A DNA stretch of 64,000 bases from Hyunsoonleella pacifica (GCF_004310335.1 NZ_SIRS01000004.1:225763-289762), one strand, 5' to 3'. Counted from the stretch's first letter, positions 26,845-35,222 are shown. The notes: generated by a model from the letters alone, not told the origin. Translations and numbers: made by a program.

Positions 26845-26993
26845 CTGATAATATAAAATTAAAGACATCTTTGATAAATCAAAATTAACACCTATGAGAA
26901 CCCTTGACCTACGAACAGGTAAGAGTTAAAAGGAGTCAATATCTAACTTAACACGACTTCAAACTTTAAACTAAACTCTAGCAAGCACTCCCT

Positions 26994-27097
26994 GCATTAA
27001 GGATTGAAGCATTTTTGAAGCTCCCCGACACAGGAGGGAGCGACTGCCGAAAGCCTGCCGGCAGGCAGGCCTGATCCGACCTAAGGAGGGTAACTCC
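26994..27097 (+). repeat. G+C-rich interspersed repeat, copy C
   Basis: About 104 bp with GCATTAAGGATTGAAGC at the left, CTCCCCGAC and GGGAGCGA in the middle and GGGTAACTCC at the right. It is a diverged relative of the copies at 20755 and 47230. It carries an extra palindromic insert, CCTGCCGGCAGG at 27054-27065 followed by CAGG, which the other copies lack. Confidence 0.75.
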
Positions 27098-27143
27098 AAA
27101 AAAATATAATTATACTCCTTAATTAATTATTTTTGAAAAAAGT

Positions 27144-27174
27144 TGTCCCCTTTTACTTTTTGGCAACCGTCTTA
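27144..27174 (+). promoter_or_regulatory. Putative ECF promoter of the YciI-sigma operon
   Basis: TGTCCC at 27144-27149 and CGTCTTA at 27168-27174, 18 nt apart, 27 nt before the YciI start. CGTC is a common ECF -10 element and TGTC fits the -35 preference reported for ECF42 sigma factors, so the downstream sigma factor may control its own operon. Confidence 0.5.
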
Positions 27175-27201
27175 CTGATATAAACTTTAAAATTTACAAT
27201 T

Positions 27202-27549
27202 ATGAAAGAATTTATGATGATTTTTATTGGAGCCGATTACACCGCTTTAGGTCTGTCGCCTGAGGATTTACAAAACCGTATGGGTAAGTGGTTTGCCTGG
27301 AATGATAAAATGACACAGGCTGGTATTGTACACCATGGTGATGCCTTAACGCCGCAAGTGCGTCGTATTTCTGGTGCCAATAGAACGGTTACTGATTTAA
27401 CTTCGGCAGAGGTTAAAGAAATTGTAGGAGGTTATTATGTGGTTAAAGCTAACAACTTTGACGATGTACAGGAAATTGCCAAGGACTACCCTGATTACGA
27501 TTTGGGAGGCACGGTAGAAATTCGTGAAATTATGGTATTTGACCAATAA
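27202..27549 (+). CDS. YciI-related (DGPF-type) protein
   Basis: Small cytoplasmic protein of 115 aa with a YCII-like dimeric ferredoxin-like fold. Typical positions are the N-terminal strand EFMMIFIGAD, the conserved His and Asp in VHHGDALTP, and GGYYVVKANNFDDVQEIAKDYP with the closing strand VEIREIMVF. Proteins of this family are the standard partners of ECF42-type sigma factors; they have been proposed to act in a redox or antibiotic response, but this is unsettled. Its stop overlaps the sigma start (TAATG). Confidence 0.88.
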   Translation: MKEFMMIFIGADYTALGLSPEDLQNRMGKWFAWNDKMTQAGIVHHGDALTPQVRRISGANRTVTDLTSAEVKEIVGGYYVVKANNFDDVQEIAKDYPDYDLGGTVEIREIMVFDQ

Positions 27550-28793
27550 TGAGTTCTAACCTAATAGACCATCTTTTTCGCCACCATAGCGGAAAGATGG
27601 TCTCTGTTTTAACTAGAATTTTTGGGCTTAAACATCTTGACATTATTGAGGATGCTGTACAGGATACTTTTATTAAGGCTAGTATAAGTTGGAGAAACCA
27701 ACAACCAGAACACCCTGAAGCATGGTTGACCCAGGCCGCCAAAAACAGGGTTCTTGATATTTTTAGAAAGCTAAAAACAGAGCAAAAACACCTACCTAAC
27801 ATCAATCAAGGAACGGACGCCATTGCTATAAACGATCTGTTTTTAGACTCTGAGATAGAGGATGCACAACTGCGTATGATTTTTACTGCATGCCACCCTA
27901 GCTTAGATCCTCGAGACCGTATTTCTTTTGCTCTAAAAACAGTATCTGGCTTTAGTATTAAAGAAATTGCCTCTGCATTGTTAACCAAAGAAGAAACCGT
28001 AAAAAAACGACTATCTAGAGCCAGAAAAACAATTAAACAGGCAGATATTAAATTTAAAATTCCACAAGGAAAATCTTTAGCCTACAGACTGGAGAGCGTC
28101 ATGGAAGTACTATATCTTATTTTTAATGAGGGGTTTCATTCCAACAAAAAAGAGATCTTGATTAGACAAGAATTATGTACAGAGGCTTTACGTTTATCGC
28201 AAATGCTTTTAAAAAAAGAACTAACTAGAACTCCCGAAACTTATGCTCTTTGTGCCTTAATGTGTTTTCATGCTGCTAGAATTGACAGTAAAACCAATGC
28301 TGACAATGAGTTACTAGATTTAAAACATCAAGATCGTAGTAAATGGCATTTTCCTTTACTTCAATTAGGTAATTCTATGATGTATAAAGCAGTAGAAACA
28401 GAAGAGTTTTCTTGCTACCACTACGAAGCTGCTATTGCTGCTGAGCATTTAAAAGCCAGAACTTTTGAGGATACCGATTGGAAAAAAATTCTACATTGGT
28501 ATCAATGCCTACATGCACTACAGCCTATGCCTTCTCACTTACTTACCATAGCAGTAATATGTTTACAAACTAAAGATTACAAACTAGCAAAATCCTACTT
28601 AGCTAAATTAAAACCTGAGGATTTTGAACAACGATCCTACCTATATTATGGTGCATTAGCTGACTTATATGCTGCTATGTCTAATACCAAAGAAGCTTTA
28701 AAATATATTAACCTAGCTCTAGATTTTGTGACTAACGATTTAGAAAAAGCTTTTTTAGAAAAGAAAAAACAAAATTTACAATCAAAAAACTAA
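27549..28793 (+). CDS. ECF42-type sigma factor with C-terminal TPR-like extension
   Basis: Sigma factor of 414 aa, more than twice the length of a plain ECF factor. Residues 1-180 hold sigma region 2 (DIIEDAVQDTFIKASISWR and EAWLTQAAKNRVLDIFRK) and region 4 (FSIKEIASALLTKEETVKKRL). The remaining 230 residues are the helical extension of this group, starting LESVMEVLYLIFNEGFHS and including TPR-like helices; in ECF42 factors it takes over the role of an anti-sigma factor. The start overlaps the YciI stop by 1 nt, and the YciI gene is the usual companion. Confidence 0.9.
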   Translation: MSSNLIDHLFRHHSGKMVSVLTRIFGLKHLDIIEDAVQDTFIKASISWRNQQPEHPEAWLTQAAKNRVLDIFRKLKTEQKHLPNINQGTDAIAINDLFLDSEIEDAQLRMIFTACHPSLDPRDRISFALKTVSGFSIKEIASALLTKEETVKKRLSRARKTIKQADIKFKIPQGKSLAYRLESVMEVLYLIFNEGFHSNKKEILIRQELCTEALRLSQMLLKKELTRTPETYALCALMCFHAARIDSKTNADNELLDLKHQDRSKWHFPLLQLGNSMMYKAVETEEFSCYHYEAAIAAEHLKARTFEDTDWKKILHWYQCLHALQPMPSHLLTIAVICLQTKDYKLAKSYLAKLKPEDFEQRSYLYYGALADLYAAMSNTKEALKYINLALDFVTNDLEKAFLEKKKQNLQSKN

Positions 28794-28913
28794 AAGTAAT
28801 AATGTTGTCTTTAAAATTTCATTAGTTTTATACATCAATTATCGTGGAATAGTTTTTGATACTTTACTAGCATTAAAAACAATACCCATTAAGAATTGAC
28901 GTTTTTTATAAGT

Positions 28914-29864
28914 ATGAAAAAGACACTACTATTTTTACTTTTTGTGCCATTATTAAGTTTTGGGCAGGCTACAAAATTCGTAAGGCAAGCTTTAAGACTT
29001 AACGATCCAAAAGCGCAAATAGAACTACTAAATCAGGCTTTAGAAATTGATAATAAACATTTAGATGCCCTATTTTACAGGGGTATTGCTAAGTATAATC
29101 TAGAAGATTTTAATGGTGCTATTTTAGATTTTACCAAAATAATTTTCTTCGAACCTGATGCTGATAGTTATTATAATCGTGGTAACTGCAAGTTTAATTT
29201 ACAAGATTTTGACGGCGCTTTGTTTGATTACGAAAAAGCTATAGCTCTGGATCCAGACTTAATAGGTGCTTATTTTAATTTAGGAAACACTAAATTTAGT
29301 CTAGAGGATTACAAGGGTGCTGTTGAGGATTTTTCTAAAGTGATACGATTTTTTCCTAATGATTATAAAGCTTACAGCCAGCGTGCTTTAGCTTATATGG
29401 AATTGAAAAACTACAAATTAGCATTTAAAGATTTTGGTGCTTGTATTTTAATTAGACCAAACAGCAGATCGTATTATAATCGCGGGTATGCTTTATTAGA
29501 AATTAATTATTACAAAGAAGCCAAAAATGATTTTTTAAAGGCTGTAAAATTAAATTCAAATAACGCACCTGCATATTTTTATTTAGGGGTAAGTCATTTT
29601 TTATTGGGAGAGTTTCAACAAGCCATTGAAAACTTGTCTATTGCTACACTCAAAGACAATATGGACTATGATGCGCATTTTGGATTAGCAATAGCTTACC
29701 ATCACATAGGAGATCTGGAAAAAGCTAAGCTAAGTTTTAAGCGTGCAAAAAATCTTTTAGGAGCCAGAGGCGATAATGCAGTTTCTGCCTTTAAAGACAC
29801 CTATTGGGAGGTTAACGAAAAGCAAGTTTTTAGAGAGTTATTCCACAAACTAAATAAATTGTAA
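28914..29864 (+). CDS. Secreted TPR protein, first of a tandem pair
   Basis: Exported protein of 316 aa. A signal peptide ends in LLSFGQ, and the rest is made of about eight TPR units such as ALFYRGIAKYNLEDFNGAIL, YNRGNCKFNLQDFDGALFDY and GAYFNLGNTKFSLEDYKGAV. A short C-terminal segment (KDTYWEVNEKQVFREL) is shared with the next gene. A TTG at 28896 is in frame, but the ATG at 28914 gives a proper signal peptide. It probably acts as a periplasmic scaffold; the client is unknown. Confidence 0.8.
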   Translation: MKKTLLFLLFVPLLSFGQATKFVRQALRLNDPKAQIELLNQALEIDNKHLDALFYRGIAKYNLEDFNGAILDFTKIIFFEPDADSYYNRGNCKFNLQDFDGALFDYEKAIALDPDLIGAYFNLGNTKFSLEDYKGAVEDFSKVIRFFPNDYKAYSQRALAYMELKNYKLAFKDFGACILIRPNSRSYYNRGYALLEINYYKEAKNDFLKAVKLNSNNAPAYFYLGVSHFLLGEFQQAIENLSIATLKDNMDYDAHFGLAIAYHHIGDLEKAKLSFKRAKNLLGARGDNAVSAFKDTYWEVNEKQVFRELFHKLNKL

Positions 29865-30019
29865 TACTACGTAAAAGGCTCAAATACCTAAATTTCTCTT
29901 AAAACTAGTACTTAAAGTATCTTTATTTCGTATTTTTAGTACAAAAGCACCTAAACATTAGGTGTCTATATAATTACTTTGTTGTGTATTTATTTTTTAA
30001 ATATTTTATTCTTATTGCT

Positions 30020-31003
30020 ATGAATAAACGATTTTATACATACATATTTTTAATTTCCTTTTTTCTTTTTCCATTAATTATTATTGGGCAATCACAAAAA
30101 TTGGTAAGACAGGGAAAAAAAATTACTGATCCAAAACAAAAAATAGAAATTTTCACAAAAGCTATCGAGGTAGATGATAAAAATTTAGATGCCTACTTTT
30201 ACCGTGGTTTAGCGAAATACGATTTACAAAATTATTGGAGCTCTATATTAGACTTTACAAAAATAATATTCTCAAAACCTGATGCAGATACATTTTACAA
30301 CCGTGGAAATGCAAAATATGCTTTGGGTGACTTTGAAGGTGCTTATGAGGATTATGTGATGGCAATTCAATATAATCGAGATTTTTTTCAAGCTTATTAT
30401 AATTTGGGAATGGCCCAATTTAATTTACATAAGTACAAACAAGCTGTACAATCTTTTATTTTTTTATTAAAGTACTTCCCTGATGATGTAAATACTAACA
30501 TTCAACTAGGTTTATCTCTTACAGAGCTTAAGCAAAAAGAATTAGCTATTCTATTCCTTAATAAAAGTATAAGTTTAGAACCTAATAGTGATACGTATCA
30601 CAATAGAGGTATTGCTTATCTTAATATGAAAGATTTTAAAAAAGCAGCTGCAGATTTTAAAAAAGCTATTAACCTAGATAAAACCAATGACTCCGCTTAT
30701 TTTTATCTTGGTATAGCACAACTTTTTGACAGAAACTATACCGCTGCTGTAAAAAGCTTTGAAGACACACTCTCTTTTAACTCAATAGACCATGAAACTC
30801 TTGTTGCTCTAGCTGTAGCAAATTATCACTCAGAAAACTATGATAAAGCTAAACATTGTTTCAAAAAAGCAAAAAACATATTAGCTGCTGAAAATGAATT
30901 TCATAAATACAAGAATGATATTTCGCTTTTTAAAGAAACATCTTGGAGTATAGATGAGGGGTATATTTTTGAAAGTTATGTTGAAAGATTAAATTCCCTA
31001 TAG
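30020..31003 (+). CDS. Secreted TPR protein, second of a tandem pair
   Basis: Exported protein of about 327 aa. The signal peptide (YIFLISFFLFPLIIIGQSQ) is followed by roughly eight TPR units, in the same register as in the preceding gene: LVRQGKKITDPKQKIEIF against LRLNDPKAQIELL, and the shared DFTKIIFxxPDAD. The end (KETSWSIDEGYIFESYVERL) matches too. This is a diverged tandem duplication. A GTG at 29984 is also in frame; the ATG at 30020 suits the signal peptide. Function unknown. Confidence 0.8.
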   Translation: MNKRFYTYIFLISFFLFPLIIIGQSQKLVRQGKKITDPKQKIEIFTKAIEVDDKNLDAYFYRGLAKYDLQNYWSSILDFTKIIFSKPDADTFYNRGNAKYALGDFEGAYEDYVMAIQYNRDFFQAYYNLGMAQFNLHKYKQAVQSFIFLLKYFPDDVNTNIQLGLSLTELKQKELAILFLNKSISLEPNSDTYHNRGIAYLNMKDFKKAAADFKKAINLDKTNDSAYFYLGIAQLFDRNYTAAVKSFEDTLSFNSIDHETLVALAVANYHSENYDKAKHCFKKAKNILAAENEFHKYKNDISLFKETSWSIDEGYIFESYVERLNSL

Positions 31004-31098
31004 CCAATATTAAACATTTACCAATTGCACACTTTCCTTAAACAACTAATTAGGATAATTTTAGAGTTGATTTTGAGTAAATTAAATTATAGAAATTC

Positions 31099-31728
31099 CT
31101 AACTTTTAAACTTCTGAGGTAAATGGACTAACTTTTTAGTATCGAAAAAATCTTCTTCAAAGTAATTACTTAAATTGTGGATTTTAGCAGTGGTATAGTC
31201 TTTCAATTCTTCGGTTAAGTCTCCTCCTTTAAGATATAAAATACCATTCTTTAATTCATTTTTTTGACTTTTAGCTATTTTACCTTTTGTCCAATGCACA
31301 AAAGTAGGCATTGCAGCTACTGCGCGACTTACTATAAAATCGTAAGTTTCATCTATCTCCTCCACCCTAGTGTGAGTTGTTTTAACATTGGTTAACCCTA
31401 ATCCTTCTACAACTTCATTTACTACCTTAAGCTTTTTAGCAATACTATCTACCAAATGAAAATGACAATTTGGAAACATAATTGCTAATGGAATTCCAGG
31501 AAAACCTCCTCCTGTACCTACATCCATAATCTGCGTACCATCTTTAAATGATATAAATTTTGCAATAGCCAAAGAGTGTAATACGTGGCGTAAATACAAT
31601 TCGTCAATATCTTTTCGAGACACTACATTTATTTTTAAATTCCAGTCTTTATACAAACTTTCAAGATTCTGGAATTGAGAGATTTGGTCTTTTGACAGAT
31701 TAGGAAAATATTTAGAAATTAATTCCAT
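31099..31728 (-). CDS. rsmG: 16S rRNA (guanine-527-N7) methyltransferase RsmG
   Basis: SAM-dependent rRNA methyltransferase of 209 aa (GidB). The N-terminal helix has LYKDWNLKINVVSRKDIDEL and HVLHSLAIAKFI. SAM motif I is MDVGTGGGFPGIPLAIMFP, and FHLVDSIAKKLKVVNEV and FIVSRAVAAMPTFVHWTK follow. It methylates G527 of 16S rRNA; loss of function gives low-level streptomycin resistance in other bacteria. It is divergent from the desaturase gene. Confidence 0.96.
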   Translation of the reverse strand: MELISKYFPNLSKDQISQFQNLESLYKDWNLKINVVSRKDIDELYLRHVLHSLAIAKFISFKDGTQIMDVGTGGGFPGIPLAIMFPNCHFHLVDSIAKKLKVVNEVVEGLGLTNVKTTHTRVEEIDETYDFIVSRAVAAMPTFVHWTKGKIAKSQKNELKNGILYLKGGDLTEELKDYTTAKIHNLSNYFEEDFFDTKKLVHLPQKFKS

Positions 31729-31745
31729 TAATGTTAAATTTTGAA

Positions 31746-31753
31746 CAAAAATA
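31746..31753 (-). promoter_or_regulatory. -7 element of the rsmG promoter
   Basis: Minus-strand TATTTTTG, matching TAnnTTTG, 17 nt upstream of the rsmG ATG. No convincing -33 TTG is found at the expected distance, so this is only a partial match. Confidence 0.35.
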
Positions 31754-31789
31754 GAATATTCACGTACATTTTTTTACATCAAAACGTTC

Positions 31790-31818
31790 TTTGTTGCACA
31801 TATTAATATTTATCTTTG
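31790..31818 (+). promoter_or_regulatory. Promoter of the desaturase gene
   Basis: TTTG at 31790-31793, 17 nt, then TATCTTTG at 31811-31818: an excellent match to the Bacteroidota primary-sigma promoter (TTTG, then TAnnTTTG). Transcription should start near 31825, about 44 nt before the desaturase ATG. Confidence 0.7.
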
Positions 31819-31868
31819 CCTTTCGTATTTAAGATTATTTTATACGAACTGATTAAACTAGCATTATT

Positions 31869-32966
31869 ATGAATAAGCAAGCCCTTTCATTTTCAAGAAA
31901 AGACCCTGCAAAATTTTTTAAAACGCTAAACAAACGCGTTAACGAGTATTTTAAAGAAAATAATCTTAAACGTACAGGCAACTGGAAACTATATGCTAAG
32001 GCTATAGTTATGTTTTCCTTATTAATTGTTCCTGTAGTTTTAATTTTTACTATTGAAAGTTTACCAGGTTGGGCACAGATATTAGGGATGATAATTGTTG
32101 GCATTGGTATGGCTGGTGTAGGTATGAATGTAATGCACGACGCAAACCATGGCTCTTTTTCCAGTAAAAAATGGGTAAACAAGCTAATGGGAAGCAGCAT
32201 CTATATTTTAGCTGGTAATGATTACAACTGGAAAGTACAACATAATGTACTACACCACACTTACACGAATATTCAAGGACATGATGAAGATATTGATGCT
32301 GGTAGAATAATCAGATTCTCTAAACATGCTAAATGGTATAGTTTTCATAAATATCAAAGATTTTATGCTTTTTTCCTATATGGATTATTAACGGCTAATT
32401 GGGCAATTACTACCGATTTTACTCAAACATACCGTTATTTAAAAAGAAAGCTGGCTTATGGTAAAATGCCTAATCCTGCAACACAATGGACTAAACTAAT
32501 TATTGGAAAAATTGTTTACTACTCTATTTGGGTTGTTCTACCCCTAGCTTTAGGGTTTAAATGGTGGGAAGTTTTAATTGGTTTCCTAATAATGCACTAT
32601 ACAGCAGGTATTATTTTAAGTGTTATATTTCAATTAGCACACGTTATGCCTAATACTGAAATGCCGCTTCCTGATGAACAGGGTAATATGAAAAATACTT
32701 GGGCAATTCACCAACTATTTACAACATCAAACTTTTCTCCTAAAAGTTGGTTTGTAGAATTTTATACTGGAGGTTTAAATAGACAGGTTGAGCATCACTT
32801 ATTCTCTCATATAAGCCATATTCATTATAACAAATTAGCTAAAATAGTTAAAGACACAGCACAAGAGTTTAGCTTACCTTACAACGAGTATAATACGTTT
32901 TGGCAAGCTGTGGCAGAACATTACAATCAATTAAAAACTCTAGGGCAAAAACCTAGCTTAGCTTAA
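31869..32966 (+). CDS. Membrane fatty acid desaturase (acyl-CoA/acyl-lipid type)
   Basis: Di-iron membrane desaturase of 365 aa. It has two paired membrane regions and the three His boxes: HDANHGSF near residue 95, HNVLHHTY near 126, and RQVEHHLFSHISH near 306. The QxxHH form of the third box is typical of front-end and linoleoyl-CoA-like desaturases. No cytochrome b5 domain is fused, so electrons must come from a separate ferredoxin or b5 protein. It probably adjusts membrane fluidity. The position of the double bond cannot be told. Confidence 0.93.
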   Translation: MNKQALSFSRKDPAKFFKTLNKRVNEYFKENNLKRTGNWKLYAKAIVMFSLLIVPVVLIFTIESLPGWAQILGMIIVGIGMAGVGMNVMHDANHGSFSSKKWVNKLMGSSIYILAGNDYNWKVQHNVLHHTYTNIQGHDEDIDAGRIIRFSKHAKWYSFHKYQRFYAFFLYGLLTANWAITTDFTQTYRYLKRKLAYGKMPNPATQWTKLIIGKIVYYSIWVVLPLALGFKWWEVLIGFLIMHYTAGIILSVIFQLAHVMPNTEMPLPDEQGNMKNTWAIHQLFTTSNFSPKSWFVEFYTGGLNRQVEHHLFSHISHIHYNKLAKIVKDTAQEFSLPYNEYNTFWQAVAEHYNQLKTLGQKPSLA

Positions 32967-32997
32967 TTACAATATTTACCGATCAAAATAAATTAAA

Positions 32998-34182
32998 ATG
33001 CAATTATTATCAGATAGAATTTTAAACATGTCTACATCTGCCACCTTAGCTATGGCGGCAAAAGCTAGAGAGTTAAGAGGAGAAGGAAAAGACATTATAG
33101 GCTTAAGCCTTGGCGAACCAGATTTTAAGGTTCCAGATTTTATTCGTGAAGCTGCTATTCAGGCAGTAAATGACGGCTATAACTCATATACACCAGTTGA
33201 TGGTTATGGAGAATTAAAAGATGCTGTGATTAAAAAATTTAAGCGTGATAATAATTTAACCTACACGCCATCACAAATAGTAGTATCTACAGGAGCTAAA
33301 CAATGTTTAGCTAATGTTGCTGGAGTTATGTTAAATGAGGGAGATGAAGTAATATTGCCGTGTCCTTACTGGGTAAGTTATTCTGATATCGTAAAATTAA
33401 ATGATGGTATTCCTGTTGAAGTAAAAACTTCAATTGATACTGACTTTAAAATGACTGCTGACCAGTTAGAAGCAGCTATTACACCAAAAACTAAAATGAT
33501 GTGGTTTAGTTCTCCTTGTAACCCGAGTGGATCGGTTTATAGTAAAGAAGAATTACAAGCATTGGTTGAAGTTTTAGCAAAGCACCCAAACATTTATGTA
33601 GTTTCAGATGAGATTTACGAGCATATAAACTATGGAAAAGGTCACACCAGTATTGCTAGTTTTCCTGAAATGTATGATAGAACCATTACTGTAAACGGAG
33701 TGTCTAAAGCTTTTGCTATGACTGGTTGGCGAATTGGTTTTATTGGTGCTCCTGAGAAAATTGCTAGAGCCTGTAATAAACTACAAGGTCAAACAACAAG
33801 TGGTGCTAACTGTATTGCACAACGTGCTGTTATTACCGCTTTAAATGAAGACCCGTCATCTGTAAAATTCATGATTGATGAGTTTAAAGTACGTCGTGAT
33901 TTAATTTTAGATTTGTTAAGCAATATTGAAGGTTTTAAATCAAATACACCAGATGGTGCATTTTATGTATTTCCTGATGTAACACATTTCTTTGGAAAAA
34001 CCTTAAAAGGACATAAAATAAATAATGCAACTGATTTTTCTTTATTTTTACTAGAAGAAGCTTTAGTTGCTACAGTTACAGGAGATGCTTTTGGAAACCC
34101 TAATTGTATTAGAATTTCTTACGCTGCTTCTCAAGAACAAATTATTGAAGCTATTAAACGTATTGAAGCTGCAGTGAGTTAA
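32998..34182 (+). CDS. Class I pyridoxal-phosphate aminotransferase (aspartate type)
   Basis: PLP enzyme of 394 aa, most like aspartate aminotransferase of subgroup 1b. Motifs: SLGEPDFKVPDFI near residue 38, SPCNPSGSVY (PLP-phosphate/substrate contact), SDEIYEHINY, and the Schiff-base Lys in VNGVSKAFAMTGWRIGF near residue 240. The C-terminal part has SNCIRISYAAS with the substrate-binding Arg. It likely interconverts aspartate and glutamate; specificity for another amino acid is possible. It follows the desaturase by 31 nt, and a strong terminator lies behind it. Confidence 0.9.
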   Translation: MQLLSDRILNMSTSATLAMAAKARELRGEGKDIIGLSLGEPDFKVPDFIREAAIQAVNDGYNSYTPVDGYGELKDAVIKKFKRDNNLTYTPSQIVVSTGAKQCLANVAGVMLNEGDEVILPCPYWVSYSDIVKLNDGIPVEVKTSIDTDFKMTADQLEAAITPKTKMMWFSSPCNPSGSVYSKEELQALVEVLAKHPNIYVVSDEIYEHINYGKGHTSIASFPEMYDRTITVNGVSKAFAMTGWRIGFIGAPEKIARACNKLQGQTTSGANCIAQRAVITALNEDPSSVKFMIDEFKVRRDLILDLLSNIEGFKSNTPDGAFYVFPDVTHFFGKTLKGHKINNATDFSLFLLEEALVATVTGDAFGNPNCIRISYAASQEQIIEAIKRIEAAVS

Positions 34183-34207
34183 AAACACATTTTCATTACA
34201 TAAATTG

Positions 34208-34231
34208 AAAGCCGCCATGAGCGGCTTTTTT
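34208..34231. terminator. Terminator downstream of the aminotransferase
   Basis: Arms AAAGCCGC and GCGGCTTT around a 5-nt loop followed by a T-run. It ends the aminotransferase transcript and, with its A-run on the left, may also serve the minus-strand gene ending at 34237. Confidence 0.88.
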
Positions 34232-34236
34232 CATTA

Positions 34237-34500
34237 TCAAAACAATAATATTAGACACAGTAAAGCTGTTACTCCAATTACAAAAAGAATGAAAAATAAT
34301 TTCACATTTTTAAGTCTATTTTCTTTTTGAATGCTTTCTCTAATTTCCTTTAGTTGTTGAGGAGTAGCTTCGGGAAAATCAAATTGGTTTTTACCAGACC
34401 ACTCAAATCCTCCCAAAGTCTTTTTAAAATGTTTAGACTTATCAGTCATAATAGTCTTATTATTCTTTAGAGTCGTTTGAAATGATTCTGCAAATGGCAT
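34237..34500 (-). CDS. Small tail-anchored membrane protein, paralogue 1
   Basis: Protein of 87 aa with one C-terminal membrane helix (FFILFVIGVTALLCLILLF) right at the end. The middle has FDFPEATPQQLKEIRESIQK, almost the same as in the adjacent gene, so the two are tandem paralogues. The rest is soluble and basic, so a tail-anchored topology with the N-terminus in the cytoplasm is likely. I do not know the family. The start could also be at M18 (MTDKSKHF). The two genes lie 4 nt apart. Confidence 0.65.
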   Translation of the reverse strand: MPFAESFQTTLKNNKTIMTDKSKHFKKTLGGFEWSGKNQFDFPEATPQQLKEIRESIQKENRLKNVKLFFILFVIGVTALLCLILLF

Positions 34501-34504
34501 AAAA

Positions 34505-34765
34505 TTATAATAAAGTGAATAGTAAAATAAATAGCACTATCAAGGTACAAAAAACTATAATCCTTCTTGATTGGGACTTTCTATTTTGCTCCTGAATTTT
34601 ATCTCTTACCTCTTGTATTTGTTCTTCAGTGGCCTCAGGAAAATCCTTTAATTCGATACCAGCATAACTTCCACCTAATCCTTTCTTTTCTTTTCGTTTT
34701 GATAGTTGACCTCTATTAGTCTTTAAGGAACTATTTGCTGCCATCATTGAACCTTCTCCTCCCAT
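34505..34765 (-). CDS. Small tail-anchored membrane protein, paralogue 2
   Basis: Protein of 86 aa with the same plan as the next gene: basic N-terminus, the conserved KDFPEATEEQIQEVRDKIQE (residues 40-60), a basic linker, and a C-terminal membrane helix (IIVFCTLIVLFILLFTLL). The paired arrangement and shared core suggest that the two form a hetero-oligomer or that one is a recent duplicate. Alternative starts at M7 or M8 exist. Function unknown. Confidence 0.65.
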   Translation of the reverse strand: MGGEGSMMAANSSLKTNRGQLSKRKEKKGLGGSYAGIELKDFPEATEEQIQEVRDKIQEQNRKSQSRRIIVFCTLIVLFILLFTLL

Positions 34766-34983
34766 AATAAGTCAAATTACTGTTTAATCATAAGTAGTGT
34801 TTAAATAGAAAAAGTTACACTTTTGATATATTACGTCACTTTATTTTTAATTTAAGAAAATACTTTCACAATTCCCGTTTTAAAAAACATACGTTTTGAG
34901 GCTTATCTTTGGAATGACTCACAGTTTATTGAGTAAACTAATATTAATGACAAAAATCACAAATCACTCACATTTAATGGATT

Positions 34984-35013
34984 AAAAAAGGCTGCAATAA
35001 AAATATAGCAGCC
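34984..35013 (-). terminator. Orphan terminator, minus strand
   Basis: Minus strand reads GGCTGC, a 12-nt A/T-rich loop, GCAGCC, then CTTTTTT. This is a textbook terminator, but the nearest gene to the right (35223) runs on the other strand. Confidence 0.6.
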
Positions 35014-35106
35014 CTAGTGTTGATTATGTATTGTTAATGAGTAAAAATTGAAAGCCCATGACTCAAAAAACAATATACAAATAACCGAGTTTAAAATCTA
35101 TCTACA

Positions 35107-35123
35107 ATGTGGTTTTTCCACAT
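35107..35123. repeat. Hairpin upstream of response regulator
   Basis: ATGTGG (35107-35112), five T, CCACAT (35118-35123), then ATTTTTCC. It may be a terminator on the plus strand or an operator 100 nt before the response regulator gene. Confidence 0.4.
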
Positions 35124-35222
35124 ATTTTTCCTACGTACATGAAACACCGAGAAACTATTTATACTTTTAGGATTTAAATTTTATTTTAATACTACTTACC
35201 TAAAATACTGCGATTTATATCC

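Larger units (their letters stand above)
26845..27201. other. Intergenic region with gene remnant, repeat and promoter
   Basis: This 357-bp gap has no intact gene. Plus-strand bases 26898-26948 read as a coding-like tail (EPLTYEQVRVKRSQYLT then stop), perhaps the end of a decayed gene. A G+C-rich repeat follows at 26994-27097, and a promoter-like element of the YciI/sigma pair at 27144-27174. Confidence 0.5.
34766..35222. other. 457-bp gap with a minus-strand terminator and a palindrome
   Basis: No convincing gene is seen. It holds a rho-independent terminator facing the minus strand (34984-35013) and a hairpin at 35107-35123 (ATGTGG, TTTTT, CCACAT). A terminator without an upstream gene suggests a short transcript from the right, between about 35010 and 35215 on the minus strand. 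Confidence 0.5.

Noticed and set aside
23632..28793. A proline or antibiotic-response island linking pruA, GNAT, HNH and ECF42 genes
   Set aside because: Orientations differ, terminators and a repeat separate them, and no shared promoter motif was found.
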